From CAXBGS01 sp963975425 (lineage in GTDB: Bacteria > Planctomycetota > Planctomycetia > Pirellulales > Pirellulaceae): a DNA stretch of 64,000 bases. Location of the stretch: contig CAXBGS010000011.1 of NCBI GenBank assembly GCA_963975425.1, positions 1 through 64,000 of the forward strand. The letters run 5' to 3'. Position numbers and translations under genes: made by a program. The notes below the pieces were generated by a model. The model was not told the DNA's origin. It made no database searches and saw only the letters and a program-made list of their open reading frames with translations. Of this stretch, positions 38,842 through 47,472 are shown one piece after another. The first letter of the stretch is position 1. Each line of letters starts with the position of its first letter.

Positions 38842-40047
38842 TCAATCAACCAGCATGACGGGGGCAAATAGATGGCTGCTGGATTGATTGCCTGTGTAGT
38901 CGATGCGGACATTGCGAGCGACGACGTTGGCGGGTTGGATCGTCAGGTGCTTTCCGGTTTTTTTGCCGGTCAGCTTGACATCAAGAATACGGACACCCTC
39001 AAACCGAACGATCGTGTACATCGCGTTGTTTCCGTTGCCGGCCACCTGTGTATAGATCGGTATGATTCGAGTCTGGCCGATGATCGATGCAAGTTCGTCT
39101 TTAACCCCTGCGCTGATCCCAGTATCACCATTGAGTTCCAGCTCGCCGTTGGCATCAAACTTGAGCGGCTTGCCGAGATCTTGCATGTCTTGTGCTGAGA
39201 TCCCGTACACGATTTGTCGCGCGATATCGTTGGTGCTGTTGTTGTTGCCCCCGATGTCGACGGTTCCTCGATTTCCGGGGCTTCCGGTACCCTTGGGATA
39301 CAAGTTTGTCTCGCAGACTCCGTCAGACCCGCTGGTCACATTGCTGGTCAACCCGTTGTAGTTGTCATCGGTGTTGCCCGCGATCGTGTCCAGCCAACTG
39401 GGCAGATCAAGTGCGAACGGCAAGATTTCCAAGTTGTCTTCACCAGCCTCGGGAGCGTAAAACCCTTCGATGGCAGTCAACATGGCGGCCGTGGCGACCG
39501 TTTGCAGCGACTGAGTGTCGCGCCCCGTGATACCGCCAAAGAACAGCGGAAGCTCGCCGTTGGTCGCGGCCTGACGACGCAAGGTCACACGCACCGCATT
39601 GAACGCGAGTGGATTGGACTGATCAAATACGCCCGGCTGGTGGGCTCGGTAGGTTCCCAATTCCACGTCGCCGACGTCTGCTAAGGTCAACGCGTCGTTA
39701 CCGACCAAGTTCATTTGAGAAAAGCGATTCGCTTCGGAGTGGACGAGCGTTTCTTGAGGAAACACCTCTGATCGCCCCTTCTTTTGTTCAAACAGATCCC
39801 AACACCCTGCCATCGCGGCTGAGTCGGCGGTACGCATCATCTCGGTTTCGCCGACGTGGATATAGCTGAAATCTAATGTGATCGCGACCAGAACGACCAG
39901 GCTGACCATCAGGATCAATCCGAAAACGGCGGCCGCGCCGCGTCGCCGATCGGCTGCGGCAAGCCGAGGACGTCGGCGAAACGGAACCTTGTCGGCTGTG
40001 TCCTGTTGATCAATGCGATCTAGCGCAGTTGACTTAACACATGACAT
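38842..40047 (-). CDS. TadG-like exported protein
   Basis: 401 residues. RRRGAAAVFGLILMVSLVVLVAITLDFSYI (about 35-64) is a TadG/TadE-type N-terminus with one helix, followed by MMRTADSAAMAGCW, the Ala-rich motif of the Flp-pilus-associated putative Tad (TadG) domain. The remaining sequence is extracytoplasmic with a Gly/Asn-rich middle (GSPGNRGTVDIGGNNNSTND) and no von Willebrand A domain recognisable. Lies 70 nt upstream of the TadE-like gene, same strand. Confidence 0.75.
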   Translation of the reverse strand: MSCVKSTALDRIDQQDTADKVPFRRRPRLAAADRRRGAAAVFGLILMVSLVVLVAITLDFSYIHVGETEMMRTADSAAMAGCWDLFEQKKGRSEVFPQETLVHSEANRFSQMNLVGNDALTLADVGDVELGTYRAHQPGVFDQSNPLAFNAVRVTLRRQAATNGELPLFFGGITGRDTQSLQTVATAAMLTAIEGFYAPEAGEDNLEILPFALDLPSWLDTIAGNTDDNYNGLTSNVTSGSDGVCETNLYPKGTGSPGNRGTVDIGGNNNSTNDIARQIVYGISAQDMQDLGKPLKFDANGELELNGDTGISAGVKDELASIIGQTRIIPIYTQVAGNGNNAMYTIVRFEGVRILDVKLTGKKTGKHLTIQPANVVARNVRIDYTGNQSSSHLFAPVMLVD

Positions 40048-40182
40048 GACGGATTACCTCAGCGTGAACAATGGAAAACTTTGCGATTCGGTATCAACAG
40101 AATGGTCCAGACACACTTGGCCACGGATGTCTATCCGAATCGCGATTCGTGCCGTCGACCTATCAAGAGCGTCGACCCGAGC

Positions 40183-40836
40183 TTAGCTCTGAGGCGGGTC
40201 GGGAATCGTGATCGTGGCAACACCGCCGACGGAATCGAACATCCGAACACGCTTTAGCTTGACCGACGAGACACGATTGCCGCCAAACCCGATGTCCGTC
40301 GCTGCCGAACTTTGAGTGTGCGAGTAATTGGCAAAGGTCTGAGTCGCCAGCGCCGGCATTTCCACCAAGTATTCTGGACCGCCGAAGTCGCCCCAGGATT
40401 CGCAATGCCCATCTTTAACGGCGAACAATAATTTGTTGTTCACCACCGCTGCGACGCTGGTCCAACGGATCACGTCCCCGTCGGTAGTCAATAAAGACTG
40501 GTTCTGGCTGCGTGTTTCGTCGACGATTTCGTCGCCGCGGACCGCCGCAACATGAAATCCACCGGCGGAATAATCCTCGTCGGCGTGATAGTTCATTTGC
40601 AATTGGAAGTACGTGCTACCAAACAGCGACGATGGCGTGACAAAGAAAGTAACTTGCGGGGAATTTGTGTTGTCTTCGGGCTCGTTGATCACTAGTTCCC
40701 AGTCTTCCTCGACCTTCCAAATCACGGGACTATCCGCGTGACAACGTTCAGAGCTGATCGCGAACCAACCGAGTAAGATTCCCCCGATGACGGATGCGGT
40801 GGGCGCACGCAGCACCCCAGAATTTGAACGTATCAT
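40183..40836 (-). CDS. Secreted protein of unknown function, first gene after a c-di-GMP riboswitch
   Basis: 217 residues with a signal peptide (hydrophobic ~14-28, then SSERCHADS). The mature part is beta-rich with aromatic strands (STYFQLQMNYHADEDY, GGFHVAAVRGDE) and has a C-terminal FDSVGGVATITIPDPP. I do not recognise the family. Position directly behind the riboswitch and in front of TadG- and TadE-like genes suggests a surface or pilus-associated protein whose expression answers to c-di-GMP. Confidence 0.7.
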   Translation of the reverse strand: MIRSNSGVLRAPTASVIGGILLGWFAISSERCHADSPVIWKVEEDWELVINEPEDNTNSPQVTFFVTPSSLFGSTYFQLQMNYHADEDYSAGGFHVAAVRGDEIVDETRSQNQSLLTTDGDVIRWTSVAAVVNNKLLFAVKDGHCESWGDFGGPEYLVEMPALATQTFANYSHTQSSAATDIGFGGNRVSSVKLKRVRMFDSVGGVATITIPDPPQS

Positions 40837-40894
40837 CAGTCAGTTCCCATAAGAGGCAAGACAAGTAAGTCGCGGTCGCACTTCAGTGGTGTCC

Positions 40895-40985
40895 CTCACG
40901 GCAACCTGGCGATCCACCGCGAAGTGAACCCATGGCTTTGCGTCCCGCGCTCACGCACGGTTTGCCTTTATCGCAAGAGATAAAG
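40895..40985 (-). ncRNA. Cyclic-di-GMP-I (GEMM-I) riboswitch
   Basis: Read on the minus strand: GGCAAACC (plus 40959-40966), then a six-pair stem CCGUGC/GCGCGG closed by the GNRA tetraloop GUGA, then GGGACGCAAAGCC (40934-40946) exactly as in GEMM-I aptamers, then a seven-pair P3 stem GGUUCAC/GUGGAUC, then GGUUGCC (40900-40906) closing the core. A further hairpin cuuuauc/gauaaag lies just 5'. The core ends 64 nt before the start of the secreted-protein gene. No intrinsic terminator is evident, so control may be at translation or by another mechanism. Confidence 0.9.
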
Positions 40986-41231
40986 TGAAGCGGGGGAACA
41001 TCAAAAACAGATGCGAGTCGCTAACCTAAACCCTATGCTCATTTTTGCGGGGGGGGTACAAACGACGTGCAAAATTTAACGAGAAAAGATTGTGATCATC
41101 GCGAACCCGTAACGGTTATACCGCCTCACTTTACGGCCTTGGTTCTGGCCTGCTTTTCATGTCAAGACATTACGGACTAATATCGTGTTGGTCCTGATGA
41201 CGTCCGCCACCCTTGCCGTTGACCCTGCCCC
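40986..41231. other. Spacer between the riboswitch and hisC, with a G8 tract
   Basis: No gene. A run of eight G (41049-41056) stands about 65 bp upstream of the riboswitch in its presumed promoter region, where slippage could alter promoter spacing. One copy of the polar word CCCTGCC lies at 41223, just before the hisC start. No other element was recognised. Confidence 0.5.
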
Positions 41232-42293
41232 TTGTCTGATTCACTTGCCTTTCGCCCGGCCCTTTCGCGGATGAAGCCCTACACGCCCGGCGAACAGCCT
41301 CCGCCGGGTAAGTTCATCAAACTAAATACCAATGAAAATCCATACCCTCCGCCGCCTGCGGTGGTCGATGCGATCTGTGCGGCGGCCAGCGGCCCGATCA
41401 ACCGCTATCCCGATCCCGTCGCCACAGCGTTTCGACGCGCTGCGGCAAACGCGCTGAATCTGCCCGGCCCCGACTGGGTACTGGCGGGCAACGGCAGCGA
41501 TGAAATCCTGACGATTTTGGTTCGTGGATTCGTCGGCGAGGGACAGCGACTAAGGCTGCCGTACCCGAGCTATATCCTGTACCGCACCCTGGCTGACATC
41601 CAAGGGGCATCGTGGGAACAAGTTCCGTTTGCCAGTGATTGGCAATTGCCCGCCGCTTTTGGCAAAGGCGACGAGGACCTGCGCCTGGTCTTGCTGCCCA
41701 ATCCGAACAGTCCCAGTGGGACGATCGTCCCGCCGAATGAAGTCCAACAAATCGCCGAGAGACTGCCCTGCCCTTTGATCGTTGACGAAGCCTATGCCGA
41801 TTTCGCAGCGACGAATTGTTTGCAGCTCGTTGAGCGAAACGAAAACATCATGGTGACGCGAACCCTCAGCAAGTCATACGGCTTGGCGGGCATTCGCTTT
41901 GGCTTTCTTGTCGCACAGCCACACGTGATCGCTGAACTTGCCAAGATCAAAGACAGCTATAACTGCGACGCCCTGTCGATTGCCGCGGCCACCGCCGCAA
42001 TGGGTTGCCAGGATTGGCTGGCCGACGTCGTTTCGAAAATGAACGCCACACGCGGCCGGATGGAAAGCCGGCTCGGCGAACTTGGCTTCGACGTCACACC
42101 CTCGCACGCGAACTTTGTCTGGTGCACTCACCCCAGCGGCCAGCACCAGCAGATGTACCAGTCCCTGAAACAGAGTCAAATCCTCGTTCGTTACATGGAT
42201 TATCCCGACTGGGGCGACGGGCTGCGGATTTCGGTGGGCACGGACGAACAAATCGATGCATGTATGATGGTGCTGCAGCGTCTGCTGCCCTAA
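41232..42293 (+). CDS. hisC: Histidinol-phosphate aminotransferase
   Basis: PLP enzyme of histidine synthesis that aminates imidazole acetol phosphate. 353 residues from TTG 41232: KLNTNENPYPPPP, the ring-binding YPSYILYR, PNPNSPSGT, VDEAYADF and the PLP lysine in TRTLSKSYGLAGIRFGF are present. ATG 41271 is possible but would lose the conserved start. hisB follows after 124 nt that contain a long inverted repeat. Confidence 0.95.
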   Translation: MSDSLAFRPALSRMKPYTPGEQPPPGKFIKLNTNENPYPPPPAVVDAICAAASGPINRYPDPVATAFRRAAANALNLPGPDWVLAGNGSDEILTILVRGFVGEGQRLRLPYPSYILYRTLADIQGASWEQVPFASDWQLPAAFGKGDEDLRLVLLPNPNSPSGTIVPPNEVQQIAERLPCPLIVDEAYADFAATNCLQLVERNENIMVTRTLSKSYGLAGIRFGFLVAQPHVIAELAKIKDSYNCDALSIAAATAAMGCQDWLADVVSKMNATRGRMESRLGELGFDVTPSHANFVWCTHPSGQHQQMYQSLKQSQILVRYMDYPDWGDGLRISVGTDEQIDACMMVLQRLLP

Positions 42294-42310
42294 CCCGTGG
42301 AAAAAAAGTA

Positions 42311-42397
42311 GGCTGGGACAAGCCGTGCGCAGTCCTGGCACATGCCCAATCGGCGTATCGTCATTCATGCCGGGACTACGCACGGCTTGTCCCAGCC
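42311..42397. repeat. Long imperfect palindrome between hisC and hisB (REP-like)
   Basis: A perfect 19-bp arm pair ggctgggacaagccgtgcg (42311-42329) and its complement (42379-42397) continues into a second imperfect segment (cagtcctggcacatg against catgccgggacta), leaving a ~21-nt loop. It is longer and stronger than a normal terminator and has no T-run in the direction of the his genes. It looks like a dispersed palindromic unit or a remnant mobile element. No other copy was seen in the window. Confidence 0.85.
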
Positions 42398-42417
42398 CCC
42401 AAAAAACAAAACACGAA

Positions 42418-43005
42418 ATGAACCGAACCGCCACGATTAAACGCAAAACCGGTGAAACGGACATCCAACTTTCCGTCAATCTGGATGGCAGCGGCGACGG
42501 GACGCGTTCATCTGGGATCGGTTTCCTGGACCACATGCTGGACCTGTTGGCCAAACATGCATTGATTGATTTGGACGTCAAAGCCGTCGGCGACCTGCAT
42601 GTTGACGATCACCATACCGCCGAAGACATCGGAATCGCACTCGGTCAAGCCATCGACCAGGCACTGGGCGATCGAGCGGGAGTTCGTCGATACGGACACT
42701 TCACTTTGCCGATGGACGAATGCTTGGTGACCGCGGCAGTGGACATGGGCGGCCGTTATGCGTTTGAGTACAATGCCCCGATCGCGGCGGCCAAAATTGG
42801 TACGTTCGACAGCGAGCTTGTCGAGCATTTTTGGCAATCGTTCGCCGCCAACGCCAAGTGCAATCTGCACGTTCTGCTGCACTATGGTCGTAACGGCCAC
42901 CACATTTCCGAATGCGTCTTCAAAGCGACCGCCAGAGCAATTCGCATGGCCGCCGAAAGTGATCCCCGCAGTGACGCCGTCCCCAGCACCAAAGGTGTGC
43001 TGTAG
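42418..43005 (+). CDS. hisB: Imidazoleglycerol-phosphate dehydratase
   Basis: Mn-dependent dehydration step in histidine synthesis. 195 residues from ATG 42418, the usual monofunctional length: IGFLDHMLDLLAKHALIDL, DDHHTAEDIGIALGQA and EHFWQSFAANAKCNLHVLLHYGRNGHHISE hold the metal-binding His/Glu. The upstream frame (from 42325) only translates the palindrome. The phosphatase domain fused in enterobacterial HisB is absent, so a separate histidinol phosphatase is required, consistent with the hisN-like gene at 25 kb. Confidence 0.96.
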   Translation: MNRTATIKRKTGETDIQLSVNLDGSGDGTRSSGIGFLDHMLDLLAKHALIDLDVKAVGDLHVDDHHTAEDIGIALGQAIDQALGDRAGVRRYGHFTLPMDECLVTAAVDMGGRYAFEYNAPIAAAKIGTFDSELVEHFWQSFAANAKCNLHVLLHYGRNGHHISECVFKATARAIRMAAESDPRSDAVPSTKGVL

Positions 43006-43033
43006 GCGTTTGAGTTCTCGCAGGCAAAACCCG

Positions 43034-43864
43034 CTAGTCGTTTGAATGCTTCGCATTCGGATTTCGGTCGCGCACGAACAAGCCGGCCGACGCCAGCCCG
43101 ATCAAGCTCATCAGGACCGAAAAGAGCAACCAATTCGAAAAGACAGCGATCGATGTCAGCACGACGATCGCGACGGTGGCGGCCCAGCGTGGCGGCAACA
43201 GCCATAGCCCAAAACCGCAAACCGTTTCGACGACGATCACGTTTCGGCTATACCACATCGCGATCTCTCGCAGCGTTTCCGCCGGAAAGTGGTCCCGCAA
43301 CCAATTGAAGACCCAAAAATCCCTCTCGACGAAGTAAATTTGGTACAGGACTTCGCCCGACCAATATTCCCCCGTCCATTTCCCTACCGCTCCGCCAAGC
43401 AGAATCATGGAAATGATGACGCGGCTGAGAAAGGCCGGCCGGCGCAAATCGGCTTCGCGGCCATGCACATGGACGTAACTGACAAACCAGAGAGACCACA
43501 GGCTGGTCCACCATGCTGTGGTGAATGTTGCATCATTGTAACTCGATTGATGCAAACACAGGATCGTCAACGCACTCAGCATCACGACGCCGCTGATCCA
43601 TCGCACCGCATACTTTGTGAAAAAAAAGCTAACGCAAATCGCGATGAGTGTCAAAAGAAACGCAGACCGCAAAACATTGTGGTCACGAAAAAACGCGGGA
43701 AAAAAATCGTCGTCAACCGTAAGCGACGCATAGACCTGATCGGCCACGAACAGGAACGACCATTTCCAAATCAGCGATACAAAAAGCCCAAGCAGAACCA
43801 GTCGATGCACCACGAGCGGTCGATCAATTGGCGGTGGAACAGGTATGCCGTCCAATTCACTCAT
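43034..43864 (-). CDS. HTTM-like multi-helix membrane protein
   Basis: 276 residues from ATG 43864 with about seven hydrophobic helices. The segment SRVIISMILLGGAVGKWTGEYWSGEVLYQIYF resembles the G-K-x-x-x-x-W-L-x-G region of HTTM proteins, the membrane domain related to vitamin-K-dependent gamma-carboxylase. The similarity is partial and no active-site claim is made. The start overlaps the stop of the upstream 153-residue membrane gene by ATGA, so the two proteins are probably made in equal amounts and work together. Confidence 0.6.
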   Translation of the reverse strand: MSELDGIPVPPPIDRPLVVHRLVLLGLFVSLIWKWSFLFVADQVYASLTVDDDFFPAFFRDHNVLRSAFLLTLIAICVSFFFTKYAVRWISGVVMLSALTILCLHQSSYNDATFTTAWWTSLWSLWFVSYVHVHGREADLRRPAFLSRVIISMILLGGAVGKWTGEYWSGEVLYQIYFVERDFWVFNWLRDHFPAETLREIAMWYSRNVIVVETVCGFGLWLLPPRWAATVAIVVLTSIAVFSNWLLFSVLMSLIGLASAGLFVRDRNPNAKHSND

Positions 43865-44322
43865 CGCACCGATTCCTGCGCGTCGAGGCGGTGAACGACA
43901 TGCTTTTCGCCGACACGCTTTAGATGCCAATGGCTTTCTAGACTTCGCCCGCGATAATCGGATCGCAGCACAAACCAACGATCCTTTCCCTCTCGCAAAT
44001 TGTGATACCGCCCATCAGCAAAGGTAACCACACGTGCCGAGAAATGATTCAAGTAGCCGTCTTTGTCTGGATCTAATATTGAATCGACCAAGTCGGGTGG
44101 CAGCGAACGCATCTCGTACTGATTGGCAAAGTTGTACATTGCCGGAATCGGGAACTGCATCGCCCATTTCGTGAACGACTCGCTGCCCAGATGAAATCGC
44201 CGCATCGTTGCCAGTGAGACCGATGGCACCAGCGGCGTCAACAGCAGCCAGACCACAACGACACCGACCAAAATCATGATTGCGATAAAGCCCAGGTCTG
44301 TTTTCTGTGTTGGACTTACCAT
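43861..44322 (-). CDS. Single-helix membrane protein, partner of the HTTM-like protein
   Basis: 153 residues with one N-terminal helix (about 11-31, FIAIMILVGVVVVWLLLTPLV) and a soluble domain behind it that includes WAMQFPIPAMYNFANQYE and a C-terminal beta-rich HWHLKRVGEKHVVHRLD. No family recognised. It is the first gene of a two-gene unit. Confidence 0.65.
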   Translation of the reverse strand: MVSPTQKTDLGFIAIMILVGVVVVWLLLTPLVPSVSLATMRRFHLGSESFTKWAMQFPIPAMYNFANQYEMRSLPPDLVDSILDPDKDGYLNHFSARVVTFADGRYHNLREGKDRWFVLRSDYRGRSLESHWHLKRVGEKHVVHRLDAQESVR

Positions 44323-44342
44323 GACTCGCTCTTGCCAGACGC

Positions 44343-44412
44343 GTTCAGTCAGTTTCGTTTAGGCGATTTCGTTCAGCCGATTTCGTTCAAGCCTTTTCTT
44401 TCAGGCCGTTTC
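44343..44412 (-). repeat. 14-bp tandem repeat, five units, each with a stop codon, at the gatB end
   Basis: Plus-strand units gttcagtcagtttc, gtttaggcgatttc, gttcagccgatttc, gttcaagccttttc and tttcaggccgtttc follow at 44343, 44357, 44371, 44385 and 44399. The last contains the real gatB stop (44401-44403). At the same place each other unit reads tca or tta, i.e. TGA or TAA on the gatB strand. A 14-bp period places stops in all three frames. Confidence 0.92.
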
Positions 44413-45879
44413 GATCAGACGCAATAACGTCTCGCGAACCTCTTTGGGATTCGCATTGGGGTTCTTCTTTTTTGATTGACCGATCAACGGCCCGAGCGCT
44501 TGAACCTTGCCGCCGCGAACATCTTCGACGACTTGTGGGTTTTCGGCCAGTAATTCTTTGCAAAGCGATTCGATCGCGCCGGTATCAACCGCTTCGATAC
44601 CGAGTTCCTTGGTCGCGTGATCGACCGTGACGTCGTGCTGAAGCAGGTACGCAAACACATCTCTGGCACGTGCGTTGTCCAGTTCGCCGTCGGCAACGCG
44701 TTTTAACAGATCGCCAAGCTTGTCGGCATCGATCGGGAATGCATCGACGCCGATCTGCCGATCATTCATGGTCCTCATGACGTCTTGCTGAATCCAACTG
44801 CTGGTACGCTTTCCATCACCGGACTTGGTCGCAACGGTTTCAAAGTACTCCGTCATCTCACGCCCCTGGCTCACGATCACGTCGGCATCGTATGGCTTGA
44901 TTCCGAATTGATTGACGAAACGTTCGCGAGTGGCCTCGGGGGTTTCGCCCAGTGACGCACGCGCAGCCTCGACGCGCTCACGAGGAATGCGAATGGGCAA
45001 TAAATCAGGGTCAGGAAAATAGCGATAATCCGCCGACTCTTCCTTCTCGCGTTGCAGATAGGTGACTTGGCGTTCGTCGTCCCACCCACGCGTCGACTTT
45101 GAAAAGTCTTGTTGCACGTAGTCGACTTTTTCTGCTTCGGCGTACTGCCGCTGGACCTCGAACTCAATTGCTTGCCCGACCGCACGAAAGCTGTTCATGT
45201 TCTTGACTTCGACGATCGGCGTCGCGACTTTTTTTCCGTCGACGTTCAAGTGCAGGTTCACGTTCGCATCGACCCGCAAACTGCCTTGCTGCATCTCACA
45301 GTCCGAGACACCGAGGTGCGTCATCAGTTCTTTCAGCTTGACCAGGTAGGCATTGGCTTCTTCGCCGGACCGCATATCGGGTTCACTGACGATTTCTAAC
45401 AAGGGTGTACCGCAGCGGTTCAGATCGATGCGAGATTCCGACTTCCCCGCGGTCTCGTCATGCATGCTCTTTCCAGCGTCTTCTTCCAAGTGCGCACGCG
45501 TGACACCGATGCGGCGAGTTTGATCGGGATCGGCCGGATCTTGAATCTCGACGTAACCTTCGGCGCAAATCGGCAAATCGAATTGGCTGATTTGATATCC
45601 CTTGGGCAGGTCGGGATAGAAATACTGCTTACGATCCCATTTGGTCATCGGTGGGATCTCGCAATTGATCGCCAATCCGCCTCGGATCGCCAAATCAATC
45701 GCGTGTTCGTTGATCACCGGCAATGCGCCCGGCAGCCCCAGACAGACGGGACAGACTTGCGTATTGGGTGGCGCGCCAAACTGAGTGCTGCATCCACAAA
45801 AAAGTTTTGTCGCCGTGCTCAACTGCACGTGAACTTCCAGTCCGATGATGGTCGTTGCGGTGGGTTGCGTGCTGCTCAT
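44401..45879 (-). CDS. gatB: Aspartyl/glutamyl-tRNA amidotransferase subunit B
   Basis: Transamidates misacylated Glu-tRNAGln and Asp-tRNAAsn together with GatA and GatC. 492 residues: IGLEVHVQLSTATKLFCGC at the N-terminus, zinc-binding Cys residues, YFYPDLPKGYQISQFD, HLEEDAGKS, and a C-terminal YqeY-like helical domain (LLAENPQVVEDVRGGKVQALG). ATG 45879 overlaps the gatA stop by ATGA; an upstream in-frame TTG at 45894 is not preferred. gatC was not found in the window. Confidence 0.96.
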   Translation of the reverse strand: MSSTQPTATTIIGLEVHVQLSTATKLFCGCSTQFGAPPNTQVCPVCLGLPGALPVINEHAIDLAIRGGLAINCEIPPMTKWDRKQYFYPDLPKGYQISQFDLPICAEGYVEIQDPADPDQTRRIGVTRAHLEEDAGKSMHDETAGKSESRIDLNRCGTPLLEIVSEPDMRSGEEANAYLVKLKELMTHLGVSDCEMQQGSLRVDANVNLHLNVDGKKVATPIVEVKNMNSFRAVGQAIEFEVQRQYAEAEKVDYVQQDFSKSTRGWDDERQVTYLQREKEESADYRYFPDPDLLPIRIPRERVEAARASLGETPEATRERFVNQFGIKPYDADVIVSQGREMTEYFETVATKSGDGKRTSSWIQQDVMRTMNDRQIGVDAFPIDADKLGDLLKRVADGELDNARARDVFAYLLQHDVTVDHATKELGIEAVDTGAIESLCKELLAENPQVVEDVRGGKVQALGPLIGQSKKKNPNANPKEVRETLLRLIETA

Positions 45880-47345
45880 GAGTGGCTTGCCCAAGAAGAA
45901 GGTCGTTGTTTGTGGTGCTCGGTGACGGATTGAAAAGCGGCGCCGGCAAACATTAAGCGCGACTCTTCCAAAACGGGAGCTTGCAATTGGATGCCAATGG
46001 GCAAACCGTTTTCATCCAGCCCGCCGGGCATCGACAAGGCGGGAACGCCGGCCAGGTTCGCACCGACGGTGAACATGTCGCAAAGGTACATTTGAATCGG
46101 GTCATCAATCTTTTCGCCCAGCTTGAACGAAGTGGTCGGAGTAACGGGCCCCAGCAGCAAATCGACGTTGGCAAACGCAGCGTCATAGTCGCCCTTGATC
46201 AATCGGCGAACTTTGAGAGCTTGGTTGTAATAACGGCCGACGTAACCGGCGCTCAATGCATAGGTCCCGACCATGATCCGCCGTTTGACTTCGTCGCCGA
46301 ACCCTTGACCACGACTTTGGCAGTAAGTCGAAACCAGATCACCGCCGGTTGATCGGAATCCATAATGAGCACCGTCGAATCGTGACAAGTTGCTGCTGGC
46401 CTCGCAGGGCGCGATCACATAATACGTTGGAACCCAGTACTTTCGGTGCGGCAAATCGACTTCGACAATTTCGGCCCCGAGCGACTGAAAGACTTTGATG
46501 GATGATTCCAAGGAATCTCGAATCGATGCCGCCACCCCATCGGCCTGGGACGATTCACGCAACACGCCGATTTTGATGCCGCGCAAGTCGCTGGACTGAG
46601 TCGCCATTTGATACTGTGGCACATCGACATCCAATGAGGTCGAGTCTCGCGGTTCAAAACCGGCGATCGTGTCCATCAACAGTGCACAGTCTTCCACCGA
46701 CCATGCCATCGGTCCGACTTGGTCAAGACTGCTTGCGAACGCAACCAGCCCGTATCGGCTGACACGTCCATACGTCGGCTTCAGCCCCGTGATTCCACAG
46801 AACGCGGCCGGTTGGCGGATCGACCCGCCGGTGTCGGTACCGAGGCTCAGTGGAACCGTGCCCGCGGCGACACATGCCGCCGCGCCACCGCTGCTGCCAC
46901 CGGGCGTGCAGTCGGTATTCCAAGGATTACGGGTGACACCAAACGCACTGGTTTCGGTGCTGGCGCCCATGGCAAACTCGTCCATGTTCGTCTTGCCAAC
47001 GATCACGGCATCGGCGGCACGAAGTTTTTCGACCACCGTGGCATCGTAGGGCGGCCGAAAATCACGCAGCATCTTGGACGAACACGTCGTCGGCATGTCC
47101 TTGGTGCACAAGACATCTTTCACGGCAACGGGAATTCCAGCCAAGGGACCGAGTGATGCACCGGACGCTCGTTTCTGATCAACCGCTTTGGCCGTCGCCA
47201 ACGCCAGTTCGCGGTCGACGTGCGTGAATGAATTGTGCACCGGCTGTGACGATTCGATGTTGGCGATCGCGGCTTCGGCGATTTCCAATGCGGACATTTC
47301 TCCGTCGGATTGCCTTCGAAGCAATTCGTGAGCGGAATCGAGCAT
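45876..47345 (-). CDS. gatA: Aspartyl/glutamyl-tRNA amidotransferase subunit A
   Basis: Amidase subunit that releases ammonia from glutamine for GatB. 489 residues with the Ser-cisSer-Lys triad: Lys76 in GIPVAVKD, Ser151 in PGGSSGG and Ser175 in DTGGSIRQPA, at the spacing (75 and 24) known for GatA. The protein is full length. Translationally coupled to gatB; divergent from the Pro/Gly-rich membrane protein gene at 47473. Confidence 0.97.
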   Translation of the reverse strand: MLDSAHELLRRQSDGEMSALEIAEAAIANIESSQPVHNSFTHVDRELALATAKAVDQKRASGASLGPLAGIPVAVKDVLCTKDMPTTCSSKMLRDFRPPYDATVVEKLRAADAVIVGKTNMDEFAMGASTETSAFGVTRNPWNTDCTPGGSSGGAAACVAAGTVPLSLGTDTGGSIRQPAAFCGITGLKPTYGRVSRYGLVAFASSLDQVGPMAWSVEDCALLMDTIAGFEPRDSTSLDVDVPQYQMATQSSDLRGIKIGVLRESSQADGVAASIRDSLESSIKVFQSLGAEIVEVDLPHRKYWVPTYYVIAPCEASSNLSRFDGAHYGFRSTGGDLVSTYCQSRGQGFGDEVKRRIMVGTYALSAGYVGRYYNQALKVRRLIKGDYDAAFANVDLLLGPVTPTTSFKLGEKIDDPIQMYLCDMFTVGANLAGVPALSMPGGLDENGLPIGIQLQAPVLEESRLMFAGAAFQSVTEHHKQRPSSWASHS

Positions 47346-47472
47346 GATCGGGGATACCAGCAGAATTTCGTAACTTGGGCGGAAAGTCGTCCGAATTATC
47401 GACCATAAGATTTATTGCTACCATGGGGCTACGATCTGGCGGCTTGATATCCATCAAGGAACGAAACGCACC

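Noticed and set aside
40837..40899. Intrinsic terminator as riboswitch expression platform
   Set aside because: Small hairpins can be drawn (for example cactgaagtg) but no T-run follows, so no terminator is called.
42311..42397. Insertion-sequence remnant with terminal inverted repeats
   Set aside because: Only ~21 nt lie between the arms and there is no target-site duplication; a palindromic unit fits better.
42325..42417. N-terminal extension of HisB
   Set aside because: The extra 31 codons translate the palindromic unit and have no counterpart in the family; ATG 42418 gives the standard protein.
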